Assembly: GCA_050485645.1 (NCBI GenBank) | Contig: JBJHBT010000004.1 | Coordinates: 62,001 to 126,000, forward strand | DNA: 64,000 nucleotides | Reading direction: 5' to 3' | Source of the DNA: JBJHBP01 sp050485645 | GTDB lineage: Bacteria; Pseudomonadota; Gammaproteobacteria; Steroidobacterales; Rariloculaceae | Part shown: in pieces, positions 1-8,863 of the stretch | How the letters are laid out: every line of letters begins with the position of its first letter | How positions within the stretch are numbered: the first letter of the stretch is position 1 | Program-made: the position numbers and the translations under genes | Notes under the pieces: generated by a model | Database searches by the model: none | What the model was told of the DNA's origin: nothing | Seen by the model: only the letters and a program-made list of their open reading frames with translations

Positions 1-331
1 GCTGCTCGCGCGCCACCGTCCATAGCGTCGGGACTTCACCGGCACGGCGAGCCGCTTCATGCGCGGCGCGTGCCCTGGCATGCCGTTCGCGCTGGTAGTC
101 GGCCAGCAGCTGCCTGGCGCGGTCGGCATCGTGGTTGTCACGCAGCCAGATGCCGCCGGCCGATATTCCCCAGCGGCTGGGGCGGGTCTCGTACCAGGCG
201 ACACCGTGATGCTCGAGCAGATCCCTGACTTCCTGTGCCTCGTCGTCGGGGACATATCGCAGATTCAGCAGCAGTCGGGCCATCAGCTGATCATAACCGA
301 CGGCGGAAACTTGCGCCGTGGTAGCGGCCAT
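1..331 (-). CDS. DUF6164 family protein, C-terminus outside window
   Basis: The reverse strand reads open from an ATG at 331 to the window edge, giving the first 110 residues of a protein whose C-terminus is cut off. It contains RYVPDDEAQEVRDLLEHHG, then a YETRPSRWGIS segment and a charged helix rich in Arg and Ala. These match my recollection of DUF6164, a small proteobacterial family of unknown function that usually ends in a membrane helix. That helix would lie beyond the window start. The gene is divergent from the small gene at 386. The family name is from memory; the open frame and motif are seen directly. Confidence 0.72.
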   Translation of the reverse strand, partial: MAATTAQVSAVGYDQLMARLLLNLRYVPDDEAQEVRDLLEHHGVAWYETRPSRWGISAGGIWLRDNHDADRARQLLADYQRERHARARAAHEAARRAGEVPTLWTVAREQ

Positions 332-385
332 GGTCAAAATCCACCTATGTGATCCACGCGATCACGCGGTAACGAGTCGGGAACC

Positions 386-703
386 TTGAATACGGATGGT
401 CTGACCCTCGTCGAGGAGTGCACAGGGAGCGGTACGCTGGAGTCGGGCGGTCAGCGCAGTCTGCCGGTTCGCTACGAGATCCGCCGTTTTCAGGGAATCA
501 CTGCGTCGGGGCTGCCCGTTCCCGGGTTGCATCGCATCGAAGGGCAGGTCGAACCGCTCACTTCCGACAGTCTGGAGGCCATGGTGGGTGTCGGCGTGAC
601 GCTGCGCCTGGACGATGGCAGGGCACTGGGTGTCACTGTTGCATCAGCACATGGAAGGGTGCTCACGGAAGGACACGGCCCGTCGCGTTGCCACTGCTGC
701 TGA
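386..703 (+). CDS. hypothetical protein, 105 aa
   Basis: This is a short open frame with a TTG start preceded by GGGAACC. The product has no signal peptide or membrane segment. It contains a central PVRYEIRRFQG stretch, a PGLHRIEGQVE stretch and a hydrophobic VGVGVTLRLDDGRALGV stretch, which reads like a small beta-rich cytoplasmic protein. The C-terminus is unusual (SRCHCC). It sits between a divergent DUF6164 gene and the efflux operon, 76 bp before the adaptor gene. I do not recognise a family, and no function is proposed. Codon use and composition look protein-like, which is why I keep it. Confidence 0.5.
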   Translation: MNTDGLTLVEECTGSGTLESGGQRSLPVRYEIRRFQGITASGLPVPGLHRIEGQVEPLTSDSLEAMVGVGVTLRLDDGRALGVTVASAHGRVLTEGHGPSRCHCC

Positions 704-779
704 TCGGCACGGCGTGCAGCCTCCCGGCTTTGCCGGTAGAGTCGCACTTTGCCGAAATGCCTACGGAAAGGATCAATCG

Positions 780-2015
780 ATGAGCGACCCGCGTTCAACG
801 GCGACACCGGATGTCGCGGCTACGCTGGGCGTGGACGACAGAGGTGGTCGCAGGCGCAGGCGCTGGGGGCGATGGCTGATCGTCGTGGCCGTGATCGCGG
901 GCGGCCTGTGGCTGCTACTGAGTGCCCGACAGCCGTTGACGCCGTCCTGGGTGACCGATTCGGCACGGCAGGGTGCGATCAGGGTGACCGTCACGGCCAC
1001 CGGGACACTGCAGCCCACCAATCAGGTGGATGTTGGCAGCGAGGTATCCGGCCTGATCGCCGAAGTTTTCGTGGACTACAACGCCGCTGTCACGGCGGGC
1101 GATCCGCTGGCGCGGCTCGACACGGAAGCGCTCGAGGCACGCGCGGCCTCCGCACAGGCATCGCTGGCCGTGGCGCAGGCCTCGCTGACACAGGCCGAGG
1201 CCACCGTCAGCGAAACCGATGCACAGCTCAACCGCGCGCGCGAACTCGCCGAGCGTGGCCTGGTTTCGCGGCAGAGTCTGGAAGCGGATGAAGCGGCGGC
1301 ATTGCGGGCACGTGCCGCCGTTGCCAGCGCGCGCGCTCAGGTTACCGCGTCCAGCGCAACACTGCGCGAGGCCGAAACGTCGCTGCGTAAGGCCGTTATC
1401 CGCGCACCGATCGACGGCATGGTGATCGCCCGTGAGGTTGATCCGGGTCAGACTGTCGCGGCCAGTTTCCAGACGCCGGTCCTGTTCCGGATAGCCGGTG
1501 ATCTCACGCGCATGCAGCTGCATCTGGATCTGGATGAATCCGATGTCGGGCAGGTGCGGGAAGGGCAGCTGGCCGAGTTCCGTGTCGATGCCTATCCCGG
1601 CCGCATGTTTGCGGCCGAGATCGTTTCCGTGAGATTCAATCCGCGTACGGTGAATAATGTCGTCACTTACGAAAGCGTGCTGTCGGTCGAGAATCCGTCG
1701 CTGTTGCTGCGTCCGGGCATGACGGCAACCGCCGAGATCATCGTCGAGGAGCGACCGGACGCTCTGCTGGTGCCCAATCGCGCACTACGCTTCCTGCCGC
1801 CGTTCGCCGACACCGCCGGCGCCCGCGCCACGGACGAAGGTGCCCGGGTCTGGGTGCTGCGCAATGGCGAGGCGCAACCGGTGTCGCTGGAAATCGGCGT
1901 TACCGACGGGCAGTACACCGAAGTGCTGGGCGGAGACATCGACCTGAACACCTCCCTGATCGTGGACGTGGAGCGCACCCCCCGCCAGCAGGGAGGCGGC
2001 GGTCCGTTCGGATGA
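780..2015 (+). CDS. periplasmic adaptor of MacAB-type tripartite efflux pump
   Basis: This 411-residue membrane-fusion protein would link an inner-membrane ABC pump to an outer-membrane channel. An Arg-rich N-terminus (GGRRRRRWGRW) precedes one membrane anchor at about residues 29-48. The first half of a lipoyl/barrel-sandwich domain follows (VTATGTLQPTNQVDVGSEVSG), then a long Ala/Glu coiled-coil hairpin at about 100-190, the second half of the lipoyl domain (IRAPIDGMVIAREVDPGQTV), and a beta-barrel and membrane-proximal domain. The ATG at 780 follows a GGAAAGGA ribosome site. An in-frame start at 615 would add an unlikely leader. The stop overlaps the next ATG by four bases (ATGA), indicating translational coupling to the ATPase. 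The transported substrate cannot be read from the sequence. Confidence 0.9.
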   Translation: MSDPRSTATPDVAATLGVDDRGGRRRRRWGRWLIVVAVIAGGLWLLLSARQPLTPSWVTDSARQGAIRVTVTATGTLQPTNQVDVGSEVSGLIAEVFVDYNAAVTAGDPLARLDTEALEARAASAQASLAVAQASLTQAEATVSETDAQLNRARELAERGLVSRQSLEADEAAALRARAAVASARAQVTASSATLREAETSLRKAVIRAPIDGMVIAREVDPGQTVAASFQTPVLFRIAGDLTRMQLHLDLDESDVGQVREGQLAEFRVDAYPGRMFAAEIVSVRFNPRTVNNVVTYESVLSVENPSLLLRPGMTATAEIIVEERPDALLVPNRALRFLPPFADTAGARATDEGARVWVLRNGEAQPVSLEIGVTDGQYTEVLGGDIDLNTSLIVDVERTPRQQGGGGPFG

Positions 2016-2749
2016 GCGCGCAGCCACAGCGTGCGCCGATCTCGATCGCGCTGCGCGGCGTTTCGCGCATCTACGGCCAGGGGGCGTCGCAGGTCAAGGC
2101 GCTCGACAATGTCGATTTCGAAGTCGGTTCCGGCGAATTCGTCGCACTGATGGGGCCCAGTGGCGCGGGCAAGTCCACCTGCCTGAATGTCCTGGGTTGT
2201 CTGGATCGCCCCGACAGCGGCCAGTACCTGTTCCAGAACGTGGACGCGGCACGGCTGGACAGGCGTGAACGTGCGCTGCTGCGACGCCACTTCATCGGTT
2301 TCGTGTTCCAGGGCTTCAACCTGTTGAATCGCACCACTGCGCTGGAAAACGTCGAGCTGCCGCTGATCTATCGCCGCATGCCGCGCAAGGAACGCATTGC
2401 ACGCGCCAGGCACGTGCTCGGGCTGGTCGGTCTTGCGGGACGCGAACGTCACACGCCGGGTGAGCTCTCCGGGGGGCAGCAGCAGCGCGTGGCCATCGCA
2501 CGGGCCATCGTCACCGATCCGCAACTGGTTCTGGCGGATGAACCCACCGGCAATCTCGACAGCGCGATGAGCCGCGAAATCATGCGGCTGCTCACCAGCC
2601 TCAACCAGGAACATGGGCTCACCATCGTCATGGTCACGCACGAGCGCGATATCGCCGCGCATGCACAACGCGAGGTGCATTTCCTTGATGGTCGCATCGT
2701 GCGTGACGAGCCGGTATCGGTGATGCGTTCGGATCAGGCACCGGCATGA
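2012..2749 (+). CDS. MacB/LolD-type ABC transporter ATP-binding protein
   Basis: This 245-residue ATPase belongs to the lipoprotein/macrolide-export class. Walker A (GPSGAGKST) lies at residues 48-56, the signature LSGGQ at 152-156, and Walker B (LVLADE) at 172-177, followed by PTGNLDS, which is typical of the MacB/LolD/FtsE group. It is a stand-alone subunit. In classical MacB the ATPase is fused to the permease, so the complex here is the split MacAB-like arrangement. It overlaps both neighbours by four bases (ATGA at 2012 and 2746), so all three subunits are probably made from one message in similar amounts. Confidence 0.93.
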   Translation: MSAQPQRAPISIALRGVSRIYGQGASQVKALDNVDFEVGSGEFVALMGPSGAGKSTCLNVLGCLDRPDSGQYLFQNVDAARLDRRERALLRRHFIGFVFQGFNLLNRTTALENVELPLIYRRMPRKERIARARHVLGLVGLAGRERHTPGELSGGQQQRVAIARAIVTDPQLVLADEPTGNLDSAMSREIMRLLTSLNQEHGLTIVMVTHERDIAAHAQREVHFLDGRIVRDEPVSVMRSDQAPA

Positions 2750-3960
2750 TCTGGAACACCGTGTTGCTGGCCTTCCGCGCACTGCTGCGCAACACGATGC
2801 GCTCGGCGCTCACCATGCTCGGCATCGTGATCGGCGTGGCCGCGGTGATCACGATGGTGACGCTGGGCTCGGGAGCCCGTGAAAGTGTCACCGAGGGTGT
2901 CTCCAGCCTGGGCGACCGGCTGCTGTTCATTTCTCCCGGCCTGGCCGGTGGCGGTGGCGGGATGCAGCGCAGCGCCACGATACGTCAGTTCACGATGCGT
3001 GACGTGGAAGCGATCGCACGCGAGGTCAGCGGCCTTCAGGGCGTGTCGCCGGCAACCTCCAGTGCGGTCACCGCGATCGCCGGCAACAACAACTGGAACG
3101 TCAGCGTCACGGGTGTGACCAGGGAGTTCTTTCCGGTGCGCAACACGCAGGTGTTGCGCGGCGAGGAGTTCAGCGAAGCGCATTACCGCAGTGGCCGGCT
3201 GGTCTGCATCATCGGCAGGACGGTGCGCGAGGAACTGTTCGGGTCGGCCGATCCGGTGGGTGCGGAGATTCGTCTGGGCCGTCACGCGTGCCCGGTTGTC
3301 GGGGAACTGGAGCCCAAGGGGCAGTCCGGATTCGGGCAGGATCAGGACAATGTCATCCTCGCGCCGCTGCGTGCGGTGCAGAGCCGCCTGATCGGCAACG
3401 AGGACATCACCACGGTGGCCGTGTCCATGGCTCCGACGGCGCGGACATCGGACGTGATCGAGCAGATTACCGCGCTGCTGCGCGAACGGCGCAACATCGG
3501 TCCGCGCGATGCCGACAACTTCCAGATCATGGACATGGCGGAAGTGGCCGGGGTGGTTGCCAGTGTCACCGGCGTGCTGACGCTGTTTCTCACCGCGATT
3601 GCCGCCGTAAGCCTGCTGGTTGGCGGCATCGGCATCATGAACATCATGCTGGTGTCGGTTACCGAGCGCACCCGGGAGATCGGCATCCGCCTGGCGATCG
3701 GTGCCATGGAGGGGGAGGTGCTGGCCCAGTTTCTGGTGGAAGCGGTGATCCTCACCACACTGGGCGGCATCATCGGTGTGGCACTGGGACTGGGAGGCTC
3801 CTGGCTGGCTGCCGGTGCGTTGGGTTTCCCGTTCGTCGTGGATCCCATCGTTATCGTTGTGGCCTTCCTGTTTTCCGCACTGATTGGTGTTCTGTTCGGT
3901 TTCCTGCCGGCACGACGCGCCGCCAGTCTCGATCCCATCGACGCCCTGCGCCATGAGTGA
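2746..3960 (+). CDS. MacB-type ABC transporter permease (FtsX family)
   Basis: This 404-residue inner-membrane protein has the MacB/FtsX layout. One N-terminal membrane helix (SALTMLGIVIGVAAVITMV, about residues 22-40) is followed by a large periplasmic domain at about 50-270. Three C-terminal helices come next, with the conserved TEREREIG-like segment read here as TERTREIGIRLAIGA, and the end is ARRAASLDPIDALRHE, a classic MacB-family terminus. A short Gly run (GLAGGGGG) lies at the beginning of the periplasmic domain. It is the third gene of the adaptor-ATPase-permease operon, and glcD follows only six bases later, so read-through into glcDEF is possible although the functions look unrelated. 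Confidence 0.92.
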   Translation: MIWNTVLLAFRALLRNTMRSALTMLGIVIGVAAVITMVTLGSGARESVTEGVSSLGDRLLFISPGLAGGGGGMQRSATIRQFTMRDVEAIAREVSGLQGVSPATSSAVTAIAGNNNWNVSVTGVTREFFPVRNTQVLRGEEFSEAHYRSGRLVCIIGRTVREELFGSADPVGAEIRLGRHACPVVGELEPKGQSGFGQDQDNVILAPLRAVQSRLIGNEDITTVAVSMAPTARTSDVIEQITALLRERRNIGPRDADNFQIMDMAEVAGVVASVTGVLTLFLTAIAAVSLLVGGIGIMNIMLVSVTERTREIGIRLAIGAMEGEVLAQFLVEAVILTTLGGIIGVALGLGGSWLAAGALGFPFVVDPIVIVVAFLFSALIGVLFGFLPARRAASLDPIDALRHE

Positions 3961-3966
3961 GCAGCG

Positions 3967-5457
3967 ATGATCTGCATGCCTGAACCCGACCCCGCGGTAT
4001 TGCAAAGGCGCGCCGAGATCGCGACGGCGCTCGGCCAGCTGGTCGGCGAGCGTCATGTCATCAGCCATGTCACGCAGCTGGCGGTGTATGAGACTGACGC
4101 ACTCACCGCGTACCGACAGACACCTCTGGTGGTCGCGTTGCCCGGCAGCACGGAAGAGGTCGCGGCTGTACTGGCTTATGCGGCACGCGAAGGACTGCGA
4201 GTCGTACCGCGCGGTGCGGGCACGTCGCTGTCCGGCGGGGCGATACCGGCGGCTGATGCCATTGTCGTTGGTCTTTCGCGCTTCAGCCGCATTCTCGACG
4301 TGGACTATCCGAATCGCTGCGTGCTGGCACAGAGCGGCGTGACCAACCTGGCAATCAGTCATGCGGTGGCTGATCGGGGTTACTACTACGCACCGGACCC
4401 CTCCAGCCAGATCGCCTGCACGATAGGCGGCAACGTCGCCGAAAATTCCGGCGGCGTGCACTGCCTGAAGTACGGGCTCACGACCAACAACGTTCTGGGC
4501 CTGAAGCTGGTGACGCCGGACGGTGAGATCCTTGAGCTGGGCGGCCGGCATCTGGACAGTGACGGCTACGACCTGCTGGGCCTGACCATCGGCTCGGAAG
4601 GGCTGATCGGTGTCGTTACCGAGGTCACCGTGCGCATTCTGCGCAGACCGCAGACGGCCCGCGCGTTACTTGTCGGGTTCGCCGAAGTTGAACAGGCGGC
4701 TGCCTGCGTCGCGTCGGTGATTGCGGCGGGTATCGTGCCTGCCGGCATGGAGATGATGGACCGGCTGGCCATCCATGCGGCCGAGGCTTTCGTGAAGGCG
4801 GGTTATCCGCTGGACGTCGACGCGCTGCTGATCGTGGAACTGGACGGGCCCGCGGCGGATGTCGACGAGCTGGTCATGCAGGTACGCGATATCGCCGCCG
4901 GGCACGGTTCATCGAGCTGCCGGATCTCGAGCGATGAAGAGGAACGGCTGCGCTTCTGGGCCGGCAGAAAGGCGGCGTTTCCGGCTGTGGGCCGCATCAG
5001 CCCCGACTACTTCTGCATGGATGGCACGATACCCCGCCGCGAGCTGCCCCGGGTGCTGAAGGAAATCGGCGAGCTCGGGGCGCAGTTCGGGCTGCGTGTA
5101 GCCAACGTTTTTCATGCCGGTGACGGCAATCTGCACCCGCTGATACTTTACGATGCAAACAAGTCGGATGAGCTTGAAAAGGCAGAGCTTTTTGGTAACG
5201 AAATTCTGCGGCGCTGCGTCGATGCCGGCGGCGTGCTCAGCGGTGAACACGGCGTTGGTCTGGAAAAGCGCGAGCTCATGAGCTACCAGTTCAGTGCGGT
5301 GGACCTCGAAGTTCAGCGGCGCGTGAAGGCGGCGTTCGATCCGTCGCTGCGTTTCAATCCCGGCAAGGTGTTCCCGATGCTGTCGCGCTGCTCCGAAGGC
5401 GGACGCGAGCATGTTCATGGTGGCGCCGAGCGGTTCCCCGATCTGCCGCGGTTCTGA
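3967..5457 (+). CDS. glcD: glycolate oxidase FAD subunit GlcD
   Basis: This is the catalytic flavin subunit of glycolate dehydrogenase, oxidising glycolate (or D-lactate-like 2-hydroxy acids) to glyoxylate and passing electrons to the respiratory chain through GlcEF. It has 496 residues, the normal size. The N-terminal FAD_binding_4 domain has RGAGTSLSGG at residues 82-91 and the pyrophosphate-contacting CTIGGNVAENSGG. The C-terminal FAD-oxidase domain has NVFHAGDGNLHP and the terminal SGEHGVGLEKRE motif typical of GlcD/D-lactate dehydrogenases. The ATG at 3967 lies 6 bases after the efflux permease; the second in-frame ATG at 3976 is an alternative start. glcE and glcF follow in the same direction. 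Confidence 0.95.
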   Translation: MICMPEPDPAVLQRRAEIATALGQLVGERHVISHVTQLAVYETDALTAYRQTPLVVALPGSTEEVAAVLAYAAREGLRVVPRGAGTSLSGGAIPAADAIVVGLSRFSRILDVDYPNRCVLAQSGVTNLAISHAVADRGYYYAPDPSSQIACTIGGNVAENSGGVHCLKYGLTTNNVLGLKLVTPDGEILELGGRHLDSDGYDLLGLTIGSEGLIGVVTEVTVRILRRPQTARALLVGFAEVEQAAACVASVIAAGIVPAGMEMMDRLAIHAAEAFVKAGYPLDVDALLIVELDGPAADVDELVMQVRDIAAGHGSSSCRISSDEEERLRFWAGRKAAFPAVGRISPDYFCMDGTIPRRELPRVLKEIGELGAQFGLRVANVFHAGDGNLHPLILYDANKSDELEKAELFGNEILRRCVDAGGVLSGEHGVGLEKRELMSYQFSAVDLEVQRRVKAAFDPSLRFNPGKVFPMLSRCSEGGREHVHGGAERFPDLPRF

Positions 5458-5473
5458 TGAGCGTAAGGGTCGA

Positions 5474-6619
5474 ATGAGCGCGGACGTCGAAGCCGGGACG
5501 CAGCGGGTACTCCGCCCGCGTGATGCCGACGATCTGGCGCAGATCATTGCCGATGGCGGCCATGCGCTGGAACCGACGGGGCTGGGTTCCAAACGCACCA
5601 TCGGGCGACCCGTGCAGGCAGACAGACTCGATCTGCGGGCGTTGAACGGCATCATTGACTACGAGCCGGCCGAACTGATGCTGACCCTGCGGCCGGCCAC
5701 ACCGCTCGTCGAGGTCGAACAGCTGCTGGCCCGTCATGGTCAACGACTGGCTTTCGAGCCGCCGGATTTCGGCCGGCTTCTGGGGCATGAGCGGCCGCAG
5801 TCGATCGGTGGCGTACTGGCGGGGAATCTGTCGGGATCTCGGCGCATGGTGGCCGGAGCAGCCCGCGATCACTTCCTCGGGCTGCGCGCCGTCAACGGGC
5901 ACGCGGAGCAGTTCACGGCCGGGGGTCGCGTGGTGAAGAACGTGACCGGCTACGATCTGCCCAAGCTGCTCGCCGGATCCTGGGGCACGCTGGCGGTGTT
6001 CACCGAAGTGACTGTGCGCACCGCGCCACGGGTGCAAGCCGAACTCACACTGCAGCTGCCGGTCGGGGGGGCGCACGACGGTGCGGAACTCATGCGCCTT
6101 GCGCTGGCGTCCGACTGCGAGGTGAGCGCCGCGTCCCTGCGTCCGGACGAAGGGGTGGCCCTCCGCCTTGAAGGCGGCGCGGCCTCCATCCGCCATCGTG
6201 CCGACGCGCTGCTGCGAGAGCTGGCCCGACCTGCGGTGGCGGAACTGGAAGACGGCGTATCACTGCGATTCTGGCGGGCCACAGGCGCGGCAGAGCCGCT
6301 GGCCGACTGGCCGGTGGTCTGGCGACTTTCGGTACCCCCGGCCGCCGCCGCCGCGACGATCACTGCGCTGGCCCCCGATCAGTGGCTGGCCGACTGGGGA
6401 GGCGGGTTGATCTGGGCCGCCTATCGCGACGTCGACGAAGCGAGGGTACGCGGTGCGCTGAGGGACGGCGGTCATGCGATGCTGTTCAAGGCGGGGGACG
6501 AGGTCCGGCGGCAGGTGGCGGTGTTTCCTCCACTGTCCGCCGTGGCGGCCCGTTTCAGCGCACGACTCCGGGAGGCTTTCGACCCGGAAGGCAAGCTGAA
6601 TCCGGGGCGTATGGGCTGA
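5474..6619 (+). CDS. glcE: glycolate oxidase subunit GlcE
   Basis: This is the second FAD-binding subunit of glycolate dehydrogenase, 381 residues, shorter than GlcD as is usual. The N-terminus has LEPTGLGSKRTIGRP in place of the GlcD glycine motif, followed by GGVLAGNLSGSRR and GGRVVKNVTGYDLPKLLAGSW, which is characteristic of GlcE. The C-terminal half is a degenerate FAD-oxidase domain ending in FDPEGKLNPGRMG. I chose the ATG at 5474 because the product then starts directly before the conserved domain; an in-frame ATG at 5411 would overlap the end of glcD. The gene lies 16 bases after glcD. Confidence 0.94.
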   Translation: MSADVEAGTQRVLRPRDADDLAQIIADGGHALEPTGLGSKRTIGRPVQADRLDLRALNGIIDYEPAELMLTLRPATPLVEVEQLLARHGQRLAFEPPDFGRLLGHERPQSIGGVLAGNLSGSRRMVAGAARDHFLGLRAVNGHAEQFTAGGRVVKNVTGYDLPKLLAGSWGTLAVFTEVTVRTAPRVQAELTLQLPVGGAHDGAELMRLALASDCEVSAASLRPDEGVALRLEGGAASIRHRADALLRELARPAVAELEDGVSLRFWRATGAAEPLADWPVVWRLSVPPAAAAATITALAPDQWLADWGGGLIWAAYRDVDEARVRGALRDGGHAMLFKAGDEVRRQVAVFPPLSAVAARFSARLREAFDPEGKLNPGRMG

Positions 6620-6637
6620 ACCTGATGTCGCATCAAG

Positions 6638-6681
6638 TGGATTCTAGATATCATTTATAACTATATAATTTAAAACAAATT
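6638..6681 (+). promoter_or_regulatory. AT-rich block with candidate -10 element before glcF
   Basis: The 62-base gap between glcE and glcF contains a sharply AT-rich stretch in otherwise GC-rich DNA. It includes a perfect TATAAT at 6664-6669, only twelve bases before the glcF ATG, and no purine-rich ribosome site. If the hexamer is a -10 box, the transcript would start within a few bases of the ATG and be leaderless. The -35 match around 6638-6646 is poor, so this is a weak prediction. Confidence 0.35.
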
Positions 6682-8070
6682 ATGCAAACACGGTTTTCAG
6701 CGCAGCAGCTGACGGATCCGGAGATCGCGGCCAGCGAACCGATACTGCGTGCCTGTGTGCACTGCGGGTTCTGCACGGCAACCTGTCCCACCTATGTGCT
6801 GCTCGGTGACGAACTGGACAGTCCGCGTGGCCGCATTCATCTGATCCGGAACATGCTGGAACAGGGGGCACCCGCCAGCGAGGAGGTCGTCACCCATATC
6901 GACCGCTGCCTGTCGTGTCTGTCGTGCATGAGCACCTGTCCGTCCGGCGTGCATTATCAGCACCTGATCGACCATGCGCGCGTGCATGTGGAGCGTACGT
7001 TTCGCCGTCCCTGGCGCGACAGACTGCTGCGTTGGCTGCTGGCATCCGTGCTGCCCCATCGTGCACGTTTTCGTGCGGCGCTGCGTCTGGCCCATCTGAC
7101 CCGTCCGCTGCATCGCCTGCTGCCTGGCCGTCTGCGGGTGATCGCCGCGGCCGTGCCCGCCCGAACGGCAGGAAGGCGGATGACCGGTCCGGTGGCGGTG
7201 AATCGGCGGCCGCGGCGACAAGGCCGGAATGGTGACGGGAACGCTGGCGGGGGAGCCGGGGAGGGCACTGCGGAGACGGTCCAGCCTGGTGCCGCTGATC
7301 CCGCTGATCCGTCCGTGACAGGCGGGCGCATGCGCAGGCGCGTGGCGCTGCTGGAAGGCTGTGTGCAACCCGTGCTGGCGCCGGAGATCACGGCGGCCGC
7401 CGAAAGGCTGCTGGTGCGCTGCGGCGCTGACGTGGTGCGGGTGGGTGGTTGCTGTGGCGCGCTGACGCATCATCTGGGCCGTGAACGTGAGACGAGGCGG
7501 CTGGGCACCTCGATGATCGATCAGTTGCATGAGGTCCATCGCCAGGGTGCGCTGGCGGCGGTGGCTGTTACCGCCTCGGGCTGCGGTACGCACGCGAAGG
7601 ACTTCGGGTGGCAATTCAGGGACAGTACGAAGGTTCAGCGGGCCACGGACATCTCGGAGAAAGTTCAGGACATCACCGAGGTGTTGCTGACGCTGGGACT
7701 ACCGTCGCCGGTGCCGCGCCCGGCGCTCACCGTGGCTTACCATTCAGCGTGCTCCATGCAGCACGGCCAGCAGTTGCATCGGCCGCCGCGTGCGCTGCTC
7801 AGGGCGGCAGGTTTTACTGTCGTGGAAATCGCTGAAGGGCATCTGTGCTGCGGATCGGCGGGTACCTACAACCTGTTGCAGCCGGAGATTGCGGCCGGTC
7901 TGCGTGATCGCAAGCTGGTCAACATTCTGGCCACGCGACCGGATGTGGTCGCCACCGGCAATATCGGGTGCATCGCCCAGCTGGGCCCGCACGCCGGAAT
8001 ACCGGTGGTGCACACCGTGCAGCTGCTCGACTGGGCAACCGGGGGACCGACGCCCCCGGGCCTCGACTGA
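6682..8070 (+). CDS. glcF: glycolate oxidase iron-sulfur subunit GlcF
   Basis: This 462-residue protein transfers electrons from GlcDE to the quinone pool. Two 4Fe-4S motifs are intact: C25-x2-C28-x2-C31-x3-C35 and C76-x2-C79-x2-C82-x3-C86. Two CCG-type domains follow (GCVQPVLAPEITAAAERLLVR and VGGCCGALTHH, then YHSACSMQHGQ and GHLCCGSAGTYNLLQP). Between them, at about residues 160-215, lies a low-complexity Arg/Gly/Ala-rich linker that most GlcF proteins lack or have shorter. The stop codon directly abuts the stop of gph on the other strand. Confidence 0.95.
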   Translation: MQTRFSAQQLTDPEIAASEPILRACVHCGFCTATCPTYVLLGDELDSPRGRIHLIRNMLEQGAPASEEVVTHIDRCLSCLSCMSTCPSGVHYQHLIDHARVHVERTFRRPWRDRLLRWLLASVLPHRARFRAALRLAHLTRPLHRLLPGRLRVIAAAVPARTAGRRMTGPVAVNRRPRRQGRNGDGNAGGGAGEGTAETVQPGAADPADPSVTGGRMRRRVALLEGCVQPVLAPEITAAAERLLVRCGADVVRVGGCCGALTHHLGRERETRRLGTSMIDQLHEVHRQGALAAVAVTASGCGTHAKDFGWQFRDSTKVQRATDISEKVQDITEVLLTLGLPSPVPRPALTVAYHSACSMQHGQQLHRPPRALLRAAGFTVVEIAEGHLCCGSAGTYNLLQPEIAAGLRDRKLVNILATRPDVVATGNIGCIAQLGPHAGIPVVHTVQLLDWATGGPTPPGLD

Positions 8071-8787
8071 TCAGCGAGGCACCTTCAGGGGCGACTGGCG
8101 GCTGTGCTCCGCGAGCACCTCCAGAGCGGATGGCAGATCCTCGAACCGGTCGATGGCAGCGATGACGTCGCTGTCGCGTTCGTTGAGCGTCGCGCAGTAG
8201 CCGTATCTTGCCCAGACGAATCCGGCGAATCCGGCATCACGGGCGGCACCCAGATCATGGTATGAGTCGCCGAACATCACCGCGTCCTGGCAGCGCACGT
8301 CCAGCCGCTCGGCGGCGGTGACCAGCTGCAGCGGGCTGGGCTTTTTTTCCGCCAGGCTGTCGCCACCCAGGATCAGTTCGAAGCGGTCGTCGATGCCTGC
8401 ATGCTTCAGCACCGCCTCGGCGTAGCGAATACGCTTGTTGGTGATGCAGCAAAGCCTCACGCCCTGATCACGCAGCGCATCCAGTACGTCGACCACCCGC
8501 GGATACAGGCTGCTGCGCGTGAAGATGTTGTTGCGATAACAGGCACTGAAGGTTTCCAGGGCCGTGGTGAACTCGTCCGAATGCCCGGCCGTGGTGCCAG
8601 GCAGCATGGCCAGTGCGCGCTCCAGCAGGGTCTCGATGCCGTCGCCGATCAACGATCGCGTCAGCGTTTCGCCTGGCGCGGGTCTGCCGGTGGCCTGCAT
8701 TGCCTGACCCAGGCAATAGGACAGATCCGGCGCGGAGTCGATGAGGGTGCCATCGAGGTCGATGGCCAGCAGGGTGGGGTTGGTCAA
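8071..8787 (-). CDS. gph: phosphoglycolate phosphatase (HAD family)
   Basis: This 238-residue HAD phosphatase would release glycolate from 2-phosphoglycolate. Motif I is AIDLDGTLIDS with Asp10 as the likely nucleophile and Asp12 as acid/base. Motif II is the Thr of CCITNKR, motif III is the Lys of SLAEKKPSPLQL, and motif IV is VMFGDSYHDLGAARDAG. The start is a TTG at 8787 without a clear ribosome site. It is the last gene of the minus-strand fba-cbbY-dhaL-dhaK-gph run, and its stop meets the glcF stop (TGATCA at 8068-8073). Physical linkage to glycolate oxidase supports glycolate production as its role, since the product is the GlcDEF substrate. Confidence 0.9.
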   Translation of the reverse strand: MTNPTLLAIDLDGTLIDSAPDLSYCLGQAMQATGRPAPGETLTRSLIGDGIETLLERALAMLPGTTAGHSDEFTTALETFSACYRNNIFTRSSLYPRVVDVLDALRDQGVRLCCITNKRIRYAEAVLKHAGIDDRFELILGGDSLAEKKPSPLQLVTAAERLDVRCQDAVMFGDSYHDLGAARDAGFAGFVWARYGYCATLNERDSDVIAAIDRFEDLPSALEVLAEHSRQSPLKVPR

Positions 8788-8863
8788 GTTCGAAACTGGT
8801 GGCGGCTGGCCGGGATGGCGGGGGAGGTGCTACTCCCCCGCCGGCCGTTTCAGTCAGGCATCA

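Noticed and set aside
59..352. Plus-strand 97-residue frame at the window start
   Set aside because: It is antisense to the DUF6164 gene, whose reverse-strand translation matches a family.
2734..4551. 605-residue minus-strand open frame
   Set aside because: It is antisense to the MacB-type permease and glcD, rich in Arg, His and Gln, and has no domain. The sense genes have clear motifs.
8820..8863. Terminator between dhaK and gph
   Set aside because: The region has GC-rich self-complementary pieces but no convincing stem followed by T residues.
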